Assembly (NCBI GenBank): GCA_965218495.1
Contig: OZ244626.1
Coordinates: 806,001 to 870,000, forward strand
DNA from: G965218495 sp965218495
GTDB lineage: Bacteria; Bacteroidota; Rhodothermia; Rhodothermales; Bin80
Length of the DNA: 64,000 nt
Direction: 5' to 3'
Made by a program: the position numbers and the translations under genes. The notes below the pieces were generated by a model. It did not search any database. It saw only the letters and a program-made list of their open reading frames with translations, and was not told the origin of the DNA. Shown here one piece after another: positions 1-9,606 of the stretch (position 1 is the first letter of the stretch; each line of letters begins with the position of its first letter).

Positions 1-1867
1 GCATGTTGCGCAGCAAAGACTCGTTGGCAGAGCGCAGACGCTCATACGCTGCGACAGCTTCAGCAATGGAGCTGATCCGTTGGGTACCGTGCGCCGTCAG
101 TGCATCGTTTATTAAAGAAGAAGTAAGTACGCGTGTCTTCTGCGCCTCGTGAAGTTGCGCTTCCTCGCGTGCTGCTTCTTCACTGCTGCGTCGGTGCTGT
201 ACGATTTGGTTTACAAGGAAGTACAAGGACTCTTCGGTCGCGGCCTTCAAGCCAGTCTCGGCTTGCAGTGCCCTGAATTCAAGCGATGCCTCGGCCCATG
301 CGGCTTCCAGCCCTTCTCGCTCTTCAAGACGTGCCGTCCAGCGGGATTGCTTCTCCTGATCGACTTTGAGGCCAGCGTGTTCCTTGAGCAGCGATTCCAG
401 GTGGGCTGCCACTGTTTCGCGGTCCCATGAGGCTGGATTTTCTGTCCCAAGCTTTTCGAACCCATGCTTGTGAGCATCGCTTTGGCTGTCATTTTTCTCG
501 GCCGAATGAACAAGAAAGAATGCTACGACGATCAGCACGGCAATCACTAGCCCGGCCCACCCTACTGGGTTGTTGAGCGCGACCGGCACTGATGCCACTA
601 TGGACAGCACGGCAGCGGTCCACAGGAGGATCTTGACGCGAAAGAGCCTGCCAGTGCTTGGCGCTTTTGCACGCAACCAGTCAAGCAGATACCGCTGCGC
701 TTGCCTCAGCTGATCATCACGCTGCTCGAGATCCTGGTCTTCGTCGACCTTTAGGATACGTTCCAATGCCTGCAGAGCAGATTTCTTCGCGCGAAGGCCT
801 TCCAGCCGACGTGTTACCCTTCCAAGCTGCTGCACGTCACCAAAGCCCAGCTGCGCTGCGAGATTGTGGTCCGTCGCGTCAGCGATCGACCCCCAGATCT
901 TTCGTGCTTCGCTCCGGTGGCCGGCCAGCTTCTCATTGTGGCTATCTACTCTTGCTTCGGCGTCCCTCAGACTCTGAATCTGCGCGTGTAGCTGCTGCAG
1001 AAATCCATCGGGCAGTCCATTTTGCGAAACGTTACTTGCTGCAATGGACCTGCTAACTTCGGCAACCTGGTGCCTCAGTCGATTCAGTTCCGTGCCAAAT
1101 CGCGTTAAATCGTCGGAAATCTCCCTTAGCTGCTTTGGCGCATCGTCCAGATTGCGCGCAACTGCCATGCGCAGGATCGGAGGGAATTGTTGTGCGATGG
1201 CATTGGATTCCTCCCATGATTGGCGTGCCTGGTGGAAGGCCAATGCCTTGTCCAGGAGCCCGATGCGACTCTTCGCATCAACGGCCGACTTGAGCTCTTC
1301 ACTAAGCTGTCGGAGTTTGCCCCTTTCATAAGCAAGAGTCTTGTGTTCGGAGCGAACCGCTGATAGGGCGTTGCGGTGTTCCGCGATGGCCTTGTTCAGC
1401 TTGTCGCGACGAACTGAAGGATTCGCGAATCCTAAGCGTTTGGCTGCGGCGTGTATGTCGTATCCACCGCTAGCTTCTTTGACGATTTCCGCCGCGAAGG
1501 ATTGGTCACCCGCCTCTGCGCTCAGCAAGTCGTGCAAGGAAATGTGGTAGCTCTTAGGTCGGATGAGCTCGGGATCCCAGCTAGCGCTTTCTCCATTGAG
1601 TCGACAGTCACGTCGCATTCCGTCTACGCGAATTTCCAGTTCGCCGGTGCCGATGTGGAGGTTCGCATCCAAAGCGGTCTTCCCGGCGCGAGCGTACTTA
1701 GGGAGCAGTACGGACTGTATCGCGTGTGCCATAGTTGACTTGCCGGACGCATTAGCGCCGTACACGATGTTAATGTGCTTCGACAGGCTTGCGAGCATTA
1801 GGCCGCTGAATGGCTGGCCATACATTCTGTCGACCACTATCCGCCTGAAAAAGATGCGATTGCTCAT
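1..1867 (-). CDS. YhaN/SbcC-like AAA ATPase, partial (C-terminus beyond window)
   Basis: A continuous reading frame runs from an ATG at 1865-1867 to the left edge (622 codons without a stop), so the C-terminal part, with the expected second ATPase half, lies outside the window. The N-terminus carries a Walker A motif GANASGKST at residues 37-45. It is followed by long charged coiled-coil stretches. Two hydrophobic segments lie near residues 405-455, in the middle of the coiled coil. That layout matches YhaN-type ATPases rather than classical SbcC. Proteins of this family pair with a YhaO/SbcD-like phosphoesterase, and one lies upstream on the same strand (2775-4055). Likely role: a membrane-associated DNA double-strand-end processing or repair complex. 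The family assignment is by motif and neighbour; the missing half prevents checking Walker B and signature motifs. Confidence 0.8.
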   Translation of the reverse strand, partial: MSNRIFFRRIVVDRMYGQPFSGLMLASLSKHINIVYGANASGKSTMAHAIQSVLLPKYARAGKTALDANLHIGTGELEIRVDGMRRDCRLNGESASWDPELIRPKSYHISLHDLLSAEAGDQSFAAEIVKEASGGYDIHAAAKRLGFANPSVRRDKLNKAIAEHRNALSAVRSEHKTLAYERGKLRQLSEELKSAVDAKSRIGLLDKALAFHQARQSWEESNAIAQQFPPILRMAVARNLDDAPKQLREISDDLTRFGTELNRLRHQVAEVSRSIAASNVSQNGLPDGFLQQLHAQIQSLRDAEARVDSHNEKLAGHRSEARKIWGSIADATDHNLAAQLGFGDVQQLGRVTRRLEGLRAKKSALQALERILKVDEDQDLEQRDDQLRQAQRYLLDWLRAKAPSTGRLFRVKILLWTAAVLSIVASVPVALNNPVGWAGLVIAVLIVVAFFLVHSAEKNDSQSDAHKHGFEKLGTENPASWDRETVAAHLESLLKEHAGLKVDQEKQSRWTARLEEREGLEAAWAEASLEFRALQAETGLKAATEESLYFLVNQIVQHRRSSEEAAREEAQLHEAQKTRVLTSSLINDALTAHGTQRISSIAEAVAAYERLRSANESLLRNM

Positions 1868-2774
1868 GGCAATCAATTTCGGAATTTGCTCACAGTCAGA
1901 GATGTCGCGCGGCAACTCGCTTCAAGCGTAGCGGTTTTCAGCGCATCAATCCGTACTACCTCCGGTGCTTCGGCATTGTTCGCTCCCTTCGGTAGCGTTG
2001 CGCTTGCGTCAGCGGATCCGCGAGTTAAATTGTCGGCGGCCGCGCCTGACTTCTTTTGGGCAAAAACTTTGGATTTGAGGTGGGGATAGGGCATGCCGCG
2101 CGCAGTCCGCCGGTCGGCGAATGTTATTCCTGCCTTTGCTTGGAGGTGACTGGCCTGTCTACGGTACCTTGCGCAGCAACTGATGTACCGACAGCGCTAG
2201 TGCATGCAGCAAACCGATCGTCCAGTAAACAAGTATCCCCTTACCTAGTCCAGGTGGACCCATGCGACACCGAATATGACATCGTCAAGAGATATTTTGA
2301 CACGTCATAAATGGTTCACTCAACTTCGACTTTGCGGCTAACACCTGACAGAATTCTTTGTTACCTCTTTCCATTCTGCGCTTTGCCGAGCCCCTTAGGC
2401 TGAGCAGCAGGGGTTGGCTTGCAGCCTGCGTCTGAACAGCGGCTACGGGGCCTAACCTAGTCCCTCTCGCGATTCGGAGCACGTCAACTACGGAACGCGT
2501 ACCGTGGCGATTGGTTGTGGCCCGAACCGTATCAGTGAGCAGTTCGCTGCCGCTGAGCTCAAGTGTGTGCCCTAGCTGCTTGCATGCTTGTGTATCCCTA
2601 CAGTGCGGCAGGCCTGGGGCCAAAAGCTCTGTATACCCCTCACTGGCTTTGCCCCGGCCGCAACGAAAAGAAGTGCAAATGATGGATAGCGCCGGCGACC
2701 ACGGTGAACTTCCTGCGTTGAAAACACTTGCGGCAGGCGTACGTGCCCCTACTATTTGATATGCACGAAATAGG
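1868..2774. other. 907-bp intergenic stretch without a convincing gene
   Basis: This stretch separates the phosphoesterase from its expected ATPase partner. Short open frames exist on both strands (for example 1873-2094 and 2285-2623 on the minus strand, 2511-2759 on the plus strand), but none has a recognisable domain, a good ribosome-binding site or sensible composition. The 1873-2094 frame ends five bases before the ATPase start codon, so a translated leader is possible but unsupported. It may be the decayed remains of a gene. Confidence 0.4.
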
Positions 2775-4055
2775 CTATTCCTTTTGAGCCATCAATGTGT
2801 CCACGAGCAGATTCCCTTGCTGCACCAGTAGTTCGGCAACCGAAGCACGGTTCAGCGCCATTTCGTTAGCATCTCGGAACTTCGGCTTGCTATGAATCTC
2901 AATGGCTGCCTTAAGCGCCCGGTCCAAGAGGTTATCGCACTCAGGCGAGCCTGTCCCGCCCTCGGCCAATGCCATTAACTCCAAAATCCAACTGGCCACT
3001 GTTGCAGGTGGATCTTTGAATCGCGCAATGTTCTCCAGATTGCGGGCGGGAGTGGTTTCCACAAAGACCTTGTTAACAGATGCACGCAAGTCACCGTGAA
3101 CGGAATCTAGGTCACCCAGGCTGGTCCAGGAGCGCGTGGCCAGCGCACTGTGCAAAGAAGACTTACCCGTTAATTCCAGGCGATAAGCTACGTGGCGCAG
3201 CCGCTCGTACTGGCGGCTCAGCCGGTCAGCGTCCTCGCTAACCCGTAGAGTGATACGGGAATCTACGTCGTCAAGGTTGGCCGCATCTGTCAAGTCGATA
3301 GTCAACTTGGCGTAGCGCACCGAAGCAAGTTGTACCTGCTGCACAGCAACGCCTCCTGCCGTGTCAATATTCAGCAGCCAGGGGCCGTGGTCGCCAGGTT
3401 CTCCCGGATCCAGCGGCTGAAGCGACCCAGGATACAACACTGGGGTACCACCGGACAGAATGTACCGGGGCTTATGCACATGCCCCAGCAGCCAAATTGA
3501 CAGGGGGTGCTTTTGGAGTTCGCCAAGCGCCAGCGGCGCATAGCTGCTATTGGCAGCATCCAGATCGCCGTGAACGACTCCTATTGCAGGCTCGTCCTTC
3601 TCCGGCCAACGAAACGACTGGAGTGGCGATTCAGGACAGTGGGCTGACGGAAACGACCACCCCGTAAACCAGGCAGCAACGCGACCGTCGATCCTGAGAG
3701 GCTTGGCTTCCCAGGTCCCGCCGCGTCCAAGCAGGTGGAAACGGGCAAGGCTGGTATCGTCAACAAGGCGCGGAAGAACGTCGTAGTCGTGGTTGCCGGA
3801 TACTGCGAATACGTCAATATCGGAACTATCAAGCCTTTCAACGCCGTGTTTGACGGCACCATAGGCCTCGAAGTACTTGTTGCCCTGATCTACGATATCG
3901 CCGGTCAGCACTACCGCGTTTACCCTGTTTTCAATGGCGTAGTCGATCGCCGAGTCCCAGACTGCGCGGACTGCCAAGCCTTGCGGGTCCAGCGGTACCT
4001 TGGACGGATAGCGCCCGATATGGGCGTCAGCGATGACTAAGACTGAGATCGTCAT
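2775..4055 (-). CDS. YhaO/SbcD-like metallophosphoesterase (DNA exonuclease)
   Basis: This 426-residue protein belongs to the calcineurin-like phosphoesterase superfamily. The metal-binding motifs appear in order: DAHIG near residue 9, GDIVDQG near 51, GNHD near 87, HGD near 163 and GHVHKP near 194. That is the Mre11/SbcD/YhaO layout, and the C-terminal 200 residues are helical and probably contact the ATPase partner. The reading frame is open upstream to 4148, but the ATG at 4055 is preferred because the conserved beta-strand and first motif follow it at once. The YhaN-like ATPase lies downstream on the same strand, though about 0.9 kb away instead of adjacent. Expected activity: Mn-dependent nuclease acting on DNA ends with the ATPase. 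Confidence 0.82.
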   Translation of the reverse strand: MTISVLVIADAHIGRYPSKVPLDPQGLAVRAVWDSAIDYAIENRVNAVVLTGDIVDQGNKYFEAYGAVKHGVERLDSSDIDVFAVSGNHDYDVLPRLVDDTSLARFHLLGRGGTWEAKPLRIDGRVAAWFTGWSFPSAHCPESPLQSFRWPEKDEPAIGVVHGDLDAANSSYAPLALGELQKHPLSIWLLGHVHKPRYILSGGTPVLYPGSLQPLDPGEPGDHGPWLLNIDTAGGVAVQQVQLASVRYAKLTIDLTDAANLDDVDSRITLRVSEDADRLSRQYERLRHVAYRLELTGKSSLHSALATRSWTSLGDLDSVHGDLRASVNKVFVETTPARNLENIARFKDPPATVASWILELMALAEGGTGSPECDNLLDRALKAAIEIHSKPKFRDANEMALNRASVAELLVQQGNLLVDTLMAQKE

Positions 4056-4321
4056 TTGAGTAGCCTGAAATTTGCCCCAGTGGGTTGGGCGGCCGACATC
4101 GCGCAACCGAAGCCACGACCCATTGTCAGCCAGGCACCTGGACAGCACGCCTCGTGTACTTGAATTACCGTGCGGTCACTGCCAAGTTTCGTAACAGGCA
4201 GGAGTGGTGCTTAGAGTGCGTTATCTTTTGGGGGCACGTGGCATGATAATTCCCTTTTGCCTCTCTGTGCGCCGTCCATGAGAAGCCCTTTCGTTCGGCT
4301 TCGGGATCCTTTTGAAACAGA

Positions 4322-4352
4322 AATGGCCCTCCCCAAACTGGAGAGGGCCATT
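4322..4352 (-). terminator. Rho-independent terminator of the secreted CBM protein gene
   Basis: The sequence has an inverted repeat AATGGCCCTC / GAGGGCCATT (about 10 bp) around a short loop. On the minus strand it is followed by a T-rich run (TTTCTGTTTC). It sits about 25 bp past the stop codon of the minus-strand gene ending at 4375, the right place and orientation for its terminator. Confidence 0.75.
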
Positions 4353-4374
4353 GGAGGCGCCGTGCCGCTCCGAC

Positions 4375-6528
4375 CTACTTTATCAGGACCATGCGCTTTG
4401 ACTGCATGAAAGCTGTGCCTGCTTGAAGCCTGTAGATATACATGCCGGAGGCCAAGTTCTGCGCATTAAACTGCACCGTATGACTGCCGGAACTTAAGGT
4501 TTGACCACTCAAGACTGTGGCTACGGTCCTGCCGAGGAGGTCGTGTACGGTTAAAGTCACGCGCTCCGCAGAAGGGATCGAAAAGCTGATGTTCGTTTGC
4601 GGGTTGAAGGGATTAGGGTAGTTCTGGTGCAGCCTGTACGCGGTGGGCACCTCAGTTTCGGTGGCAATGGGCCATGATTTGCGCCCTATCATACCTACGG
4701 CCTCCCATTGGGCCGGCGTGTTCCACCACTGGCCATCAGCAATATTCTTGAGGGTCCACTGGATTTGAGACTGCCGGGCACCGCCGTCCCGGTCATTTAG
4801 GACGATGTTGATGGCTCTCGGCACGCTCAGTGTGTCAACCGGCGCTGGCATAACAAGGTCTCCCGTGGCGGGGTTCTGTATGCCATCCAGCGGAATCAGC
4901 GCCAGGATTTTGTATCCAATCGCGTTTCCCGAGGCATCACTGAGCACATCGTATGTGGCTGCGCTCTCGGCAGGGATGCCGCCTACGCCTGGATCAACCC
5001 AGACAAAGGCCTGAGAGCCATCCCCCTTGCCCCCTATACGAAATTGATAATCCGCTTCCATGCCTCGCTGCATGGTCTGATGCATTGTTCCGAATATGGG
5101 ATCCAGCACATCGTAGTTGGCCCACCCCATCTCAATGACATCGTACTCCCAGGGGGCCACGCCCGGGTCCTCGGACGGCGGCAGCTGCACCTCATCATCA
5201 AGAACCTCGGCATAAAGGTACAGCTCATTATCCTTTGTAAAGCCCAAGTAGAACGTTCCCGACAGGTCGTTGTCATCATCAGGCGGCGTCGGTGCGTCTG
5301 CAATCTTGAATCGATTCTGATTAATATGGAATGGCAGCCAGTCATCATCAAAGCCGGCGCCCGATGCATTGCCAGAGACCAAGTCGCTAAAGAGGGCAGC
5401 CGCTTCGGCATCGGTGAGCTCGCTGATTGTTGGGCCGACTGCCAACTGCATGTTCGCAACCGATTTGCTGCTCTGTGAAACATCGGTATTCTCGATTCCA
5501 AACTGGCTCACAGACGTGACGCCATAGTGGATTGGGAGCGTAGCTTCCGGGATTAGCGCGGCTAGTGCGGCGAGTCCCGGGTGTGGCCAGTGAACGTAGT
5601 GTGTCACGCTGAATTCACTCGCGGACGCATTGACCTGCCCCACCAGAAATGCAAAGCCGTGCGTGATGGCGGCGTCATGAATTTCGGTCAAAGCACTGCC
5701 GTAGACTTTGTAGGCGCCGATCTGAGACTGCGGGTCATGGGTCCAGGAGATCTTGTTCCCCGTTGCCATGGTATCGAAGCTAACGCCCGTCACGGCTTTG
5801 GGCGGCGCGTCTGCCACCGTCAGGTCCAGCCCCGCCTGACCAACATAGACATCGTCGAACCAAACTTGGCCGCCTCCAGTATTGTGATCCCAGAATGCTC
5901 CTAGGGATTTCACGTTCGTCCACTCGAATTCCTTCCAGTACTGGGCATTGTTCGTGGTATTGCCGCAAAGGTCGTCATAGTCGCCGACGCGCTGGGTCGC
6001 CTGTGACCAGCTCCCGCCGTACCACCAGTTGTCTGCCAACCCCAGCGTGCCACGCGCACTTGCCAGGTCCGCGCATTGCTGCGGCGGGAGCGGAATGTCG
6101 AGCGTGTGCCAGTTGCCATCCTTCATGCTTTCTGGCACCCGCCATACCAGTCGATTTGGCAAGTCGTCGGGAGTGCCGTTGGTCTTGTCTTCGAACATGA
6201 TGAAGGTGTTTTCCTTGTTCGCGTTGGCCGGATCCACCCTTAGCTTGAGGTGCAGGATGTCGCTATTGGTATGGTTGCCGGTCATGTCAACGCCCATGCC
6301 GGCGTCCCAGCCAAACGATTGGTAGGAGTAGTCACCATAGTCGTAGCGAATCGAGAATTCGCCGGGCGAGTTCGGATCCTCCTCCAAGTTTCCGGCGACG
6401 TTTGGTATAGACGTGTTGGTGCCGTTGCGGAAGAAGATAAAGTCGCTCCCAAGCGGCGGGCCGGCCTGAGCGAAGGAGAGTGTGGTAGGTGCTGCCAAAA
6501 GCACCGCAAAAAGCGTAACGAGTTTCAT
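4375..6528 (-). CDS. T9SS-secreted protein with fibronectin-III-like and CBM9/DOMON-like domains
   Basis: This is a 717-residue exported protein. The start is placed at the ATG at 6528, which is followed directly by a signal peptide (MKLVTLFAVLLAAPTTLSFA); the frame is open a further 19 codons upstream but that adds a non-signal extension. The N-terminal 220 residues resemble a carbohydrate-binding beta-sandwich. Residues about 235-320 look like a fibronectin type III repeat, and about 390-620 like a CBM9/DOMON-type sugar- or heme-binding domain. The last 85 residues are a type A T9SS sorting domain: they begin with the YPNPFNPQT motif and end in the usual beta-rich tail with SKRMVLIK. Likely role: surface or secreted polysaccharide binding. 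No catalytic residues are recognised. A truncated paralogue lies just upstream. Confidence 0.8.
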   Translation of the reverse strand: MKLVTLFAVLLAAPTTLSFAQAGPPLGSDFIFFRNGTNTSIPNVAGNLEEDPNSPGEFSIRYDYGDYSYQSFGWDAGMGVDMTGNHTNSDILHLKLRVDPANANKENTFIMFEDKTNGTPDDLPNRLVWRVPESMKDGNWHTLDIPLPPQQCADLASARGTLGLADNWWYGGSWSQATQRVGDYDDLCGNTTNNAQYWKEFEWTNVKSLGAFWDHNTGGGQVWFDDVYVGQAGLDLTVADAPPKAVTGVSFDTMATGNKISWTHDPQSQIGAYKVYGSALTEIHDAAITHGFAFLVGQVNASASEFSVTHYVHWPHPGLAALAALIPEATLPIHYGVTSVSQFGIENTDVSQSSKSVANMQLAVGPTISELTDAEAAALFSDLVSGNASGAGFDDDWLPFHINQNRFKIADAPTPPDDDNDLSGTFYLGFTKDNELYLYAEVLDDEVQLPPSEDPGVAPWEYDVIEMGWANYDVLDPIFGTMHQTMQRGMEADYQFRIGGKGDGSQAFVWVDPGVGGIPAESAATYDVLSDASGNAIGYKILALIPLDGIQNPATGDLVMPAPVDTLSVPRAINIVLNDRDGGARQSQIQWTLKNIADGQWWNTPAQWEAVGMIGRKSWPIATETEVPTAYRLHQNYPNPFNPQTNISFSIPSAERVTLTVHDLLGRTVATVLSGQTLSSGSHTVQFNAQNLASGMYIYRLQAGTAFMQSKRMVLIK

Positions 6529-6740
6529 GTGCGGCAGTAGAGTAGGTGAGAGGGGCACTTTCGGCACCAATACGCCTGAAGGCAACTAATGATTAGGCAT
6601 CCAATTTACTTATCGAAGTATGCACCATTTTCACAATAGCACCCTTCGACCACTCCGGTGCACGCGTCTCAGCCCGAATGTTCCAACTAGTACAAGATTC
6701 TCTGAAAAAATCCGAATGGTAGGCTTTCACCAAGCTAAAG

Positions 6741-7246
6741 CTACTTGAGTAGCGTCATTTGCTTGGACTGGCTAAAGGTCGTGCCTGCCTTTAGGCGGTA
6801 GACATACACACCGGAAGCAAGGCTGCCTGCGTGGAACGGTACAGTGTGGCTGCCGGCCATCAACCTCTGCCCGCTGAGCAGCGTGGCCACCGTCCTGCCA
6901 AGCGCGTCGTGGACCGCAAGTGTCACGCGCTCTGGCGATGCAAGCGTAAATGTGACTGACGTCTGTTGGTTGAATGGGTTTGGGTAGTTTTGAAATAGCG
7001 AAAACCCGGTGGGCAGCTCTGACTCTGTGGCTATCGGATGCTGGTCCCGGGGAGACATCGCCACTGTCTCCCACTGGGCTGGGGTATTCCACCGCTGCCC
7101 AGTGGCGTTGTACTTGAGCGAGGTGTGAATCTGGGACTGCCTGAAGCCGGCATCACGGTCATTCAGGGCTATGGAAGCGGCCATAATGCGCGGGTCATCA
7201 CCTGAATTCGGAGGGTTGAGAACCGCGTCACCTGTGCTGGCTAGCT
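6741..7246 (-). pseudogene. C-terminal fragment of a second T9SS-sorted CBM protein
   Basis: The frame encodes the end of the CBM9-like domain and a full T9SS sorting domain (YPNPFNQQT motif, ending SKQMTLLK), closely similar to the last ~165 residues of the neighbour ending at 4375. The matching upstream portion is missing: host similarity stops at 7246, exactly where the left inverted repeat of the first insertion sequence begins, and the frame then runs into a stop inside the element. No matching 5' half is found on the far side of the two insertion sequences (from 12554), so the upstream part has been deleted. The fragment has no signal peptide and is presumed dead. Confidence 0.75.
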
Positions 7247-7260
7247 CTCCCCAGTAATCA
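7247..7260 (+). repeat. Left terminal inverted repeat of element A
   Basis: CTCCCCAGTAATCA matches the inverted right end at 12 of 14 positions. It lies directly next to the truncated T9SS paralogue. Confidence 0.7.
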
Positions 7261-7270
7261 TAAATCAGAC

Positions 7271-7299
7271 TTTACAATGGCCTTCATTACGTTTAGCTT
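7271..7299 (+). promoter_or_regulatory. Predicted transposase promoter, element A
   Basis: A -35 box TTTACA (7271-7276), a 17-bp spacer and a -10 box TAGCTT (7294-7299) precede the ATG at 7306 by only six bases. Transcription would start at about the ATG, giving a leaderless mRNA; no Shine-Dalgarno fits in between. The same spacing occurs in element B. Confidence 0.55.
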
Positions 7300-7305
7300 G
7301 CCGTT

Positions 7306-9606
7306 ATGGAGGCGCAGCATCAGATCTTGCGTACGCTTCGGGCTTCGGAGTCGGCCTTGTTGGCAACACTGGGCGCGCTAAGCGGCAAGAGCCGGACCGC
7401 GGTCAGTGGTATTGTCTGTGAGAAGTTCGGATTCTACGATGCGCGCGGCCGTCCGCAACGGGCCGGCTGCATGAAGGCCCTTCGGACCCTGGAAGCCGAG
7501 AGCCGGATCTCGTTGCCGGCGGCGCAGCGTTCGCTGAACATTGCAAGACCGCGTCTTTTGGATGCGCCGGTGGCGGAACCGGTGGAGGTGCCCAAGCGGG
7601 TGAACCAGCTCCAGGATCTTGAGATCGTTTGCGTGAGGAGCGCGCAGGACCGTGCGATCTGGAACACCCTGATGGACCGGGAGCATCCGCAGGGCGTTAC
7701 GACGTTTGCGGGCGCGCAGTTGCGTTACTTGTTCAAGAGTGCGCACGGGTACCTGGGCGCGATCGGGTTCTCCGCCTCTGCCCTGTATTTGAAGCCTCGG
7801 GATGCGTGGATGGCCTGGACCGATGCGCAGCGCAGCCAGATGCTTTATCGCGTGGTGAACCTGAGCCGGTTTTTGATACGTCCCCGCGTGCGGTGCAAGA
7901 ATCTGGCCAGCTACTTGCTGGGGCGGGTGTTGCGACGACTGCAGGCAGACTTCCAGGCACGTTACGCGTATGTGCCGTACCTGGTGGAGACGTTTGTGGG
8001 ACCGGATCAGGAAGGAACGTGTTTCAGGGCTGCCAACTTCCTATATCTGGGGACCACGCAAGGGCGGGGCCGTCACGCGCCTGTCAATGTCTGCACCCGA
8101 TCAAAGAAGAAAGTATACGTTTACGAACTTGCGCGCGACTGGCGCGAGAAGCTGGGCGTACCGCATGTGGAGCTTCATCCCCGGCTGGAGGTGGGCGCAG
8201 GGCTGGACGGCGCGCATTGGGCCGAGCAGGAATTTGGAGGTGCGCAGCTGGGCGACCGGCGGCGCAGCGCGCGTCTGGTGAAGAGCGCGACCTTACTGGC
8301 GCAAACCATGGGCAGTCCCATAACCGCTGCACCGCACTGGGAGCCGGCGGCCATACGGGGATTTTACCGCTTTATCGAGAAGGCGGACGAGCTGGGGATT
8401 ACGCCCAAGAAGATTCTGGCGCCGCATCACCAGCGCACGATAGAGCGGATGCGGACACAAGAGACCGTATTGTGCGTGCAGGATGGCACGGACATCAGCT
8501 ACAGTACCCGTCCGCAGTGCGACGGTCTCGAAGTCATTGGCCGCAACCAGACGACGGCCCAGGCGCAGGGCGTGCATCTGCATGCGACGCTGGCCTTGAG
8601 CGAGGATGGGTTGCCGCTGGGCGTATTGCGGTGTGCGTACAAAAAGCGCAAGGGCGCGCACGCTGCGAAGACGCAGCAATGGATTGATGGCCTGGGCGAC
8701 ATCGAGGCGGCGGCACAGACCCTGCCGCGCAAGACGCGTGTGCTTTGCGTGATGGACCGGGAGGCCGATGTGTTCGCCATATTTGCAGCGCAGCGCGCGC
8801 TGAAGCGGACGCACGTGTTGGTGCGGGTAAAGGTGGGTCGGCGCCTGGCGGAAGACGAGGCGCGGTTGTTCAAGGTGATGCGCCGGGGCCCCCCGGCGCA
8901 TGTCTTGGAATTGTCTGTGGCGCGTTTGAGTCTTCGCGCGAAGTCGGGGCGTGTAACCCACGAAGGCCGGCCGGCCCGCCATGCCCGTATGGAAGTGCGC
9001 TTTTGCAGGGTCACGCTGCCTGCGACCGGGGACGCATCGCAAGACCCGGTGCGCGTATCGGCGATCCACATCAGAGAGATTGCACCGCCGGAAGGGGCCC
9101 AACGTATCGAATGGTACCTGCTGACCACCGTAGCGGTGACTACGCTGGAACAAGCCCTGGAGATGGTGGGATTCTACGCGCTGCGCTGGCGTGTGGAGGA
9201 CATCTTCCGGATACTCAAGAGCGGATGCAAGGTGGAAAAGTTGCGCATGCAACAGGCGTCGCTACTGCACAACACGATCACGCTTCACTTGGTAAAGGCC
9301 TGGCGCATCATGCTGATGACGCTGCTGGGTCGTACGGTGGGCGAGCTGGAAGTCGACGTGCTCTTCACCGATGCAGAGTTGGAGATGTTGCGGGTGTACT
9401 CCCGGCGCTACAGCCTGGTCGAACTCACAAATCTGGCCTCGGCGATTCTGCTGGTGGCGATGATGGGGGGCTACATGAACCGGAAGCATGATCCTCCTCC
9501 GGGACACACGGTCATGTGGCGTGGATACGGCCGGTTGCAGATCCGGGCGGTTGCCTACGAGGAGCTCGGGGCGTTTTATGATCTGGTGGAGCGTCCGCCC
9601 CCATAA
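7306..9606 (+). CDS. DruA (DUF4338)-fused IS4/Tn5-family transposase, element A
   Basis: This 766-residue protein appears intact. Residues about 1-90 form a helical N-terminal domain. Residues about 105-265 match the DUF4338/DruA family: the GAQLRYL, LSRFLI, LASYLLGR, YLVETFV and GTCFRAANF blocks come in the expected order. Residues about 305-365 are the Tn5-type DNA-binding domain (LGDRRRSARLVKS). The rest is an RNase H-like DDE core. Asp393 lies in QDGTD, Asp484 in MDREAD, and Tyr624-Arg627-Glu631-Lys638 form the YREK signature of the IS4 family, so all catalytic residues are present. The role is cut-and-paste transposition. The DruA domain function is unknown to me; DruA is otherwise known from the Druantia defence system. 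The paralogue at 9965-12226 shares all domains but is clearly diverged. Confidence 0.85.
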   Translation: MEAQHQILRTLRASESALLATLGALSGKSRTAVSGIVCEKFGFYDARGRPQRAGCMKALRTLEAESRISLPAAQRSLNIARPRLLDAPVAEPVEVPKRVNQLQDLEIVCVRSAQDRAIWNTLMDREHPQGVTTFAGAQLRYLFKSAHGYLGAIGFSASALYLKPRDAWMAWTDAQRSQMLYRVVNLSRFLIRPRVRCKNLASYLLGRVLRRLQADFQARYAYVPYLVETFVGPDQEGTCFRAANFLYLGTTQGRGRHAPVNVCTRSKKKVYVYELARDWREKLGVPHVELHPRLEVGAGLDGAHWAEQEFGGAQLGDRRRSARLVKSATLLAQTMGSPITAAPHWEPAAIRGFYRFIEKADELGITPKKILAPHHQRTIERMRTQETVLCVQDGTDISYSTRPQCDGLEVIGRNQTTAQAQGVHLHATLALSEDGLPLGVLRCAYKKRKGAHAAKTQQWIDGLGDIEAAAQTLPRKTRVLCVMDREADVFAIFAAQRALKRTHVLVRVKVGRRLAEDEARLFKVMRRGPPAHVLELSVARLSLRAKSGRVTHEGRPARHARMEVRFCRVTLPATGDASQDPVRVSAIHIREIAPPEGAQRIEWYLLTTVAVTTLEQALEMVGFYALRWRVEDIFRILKSGCKVEKLRMQQASLLHNTITLHLVKAWRIMLMTLLGRTVGELEVDVLFTDAELEMLRVYSRRYSLVELTNLASAILLVAMMGGYMNRKHDPPPGHTVMWRGYGRLQIRAVAYEELGAFYDLVERPPP

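Noticed and set aside
2285..2759. Overlapping short frames between the YhaN- and YhaO-like genes
   Set aside because: No recognisable motif on either strand; more likely noncoding or decayed sequence.
8293..9252. Long minus-strand frame opposite the element A transposase
   Set aside because: It mirrors a GC-rich coding gene on the plus strand; the plus-strand protein has complete catalytic motifs, so this is a shadow.
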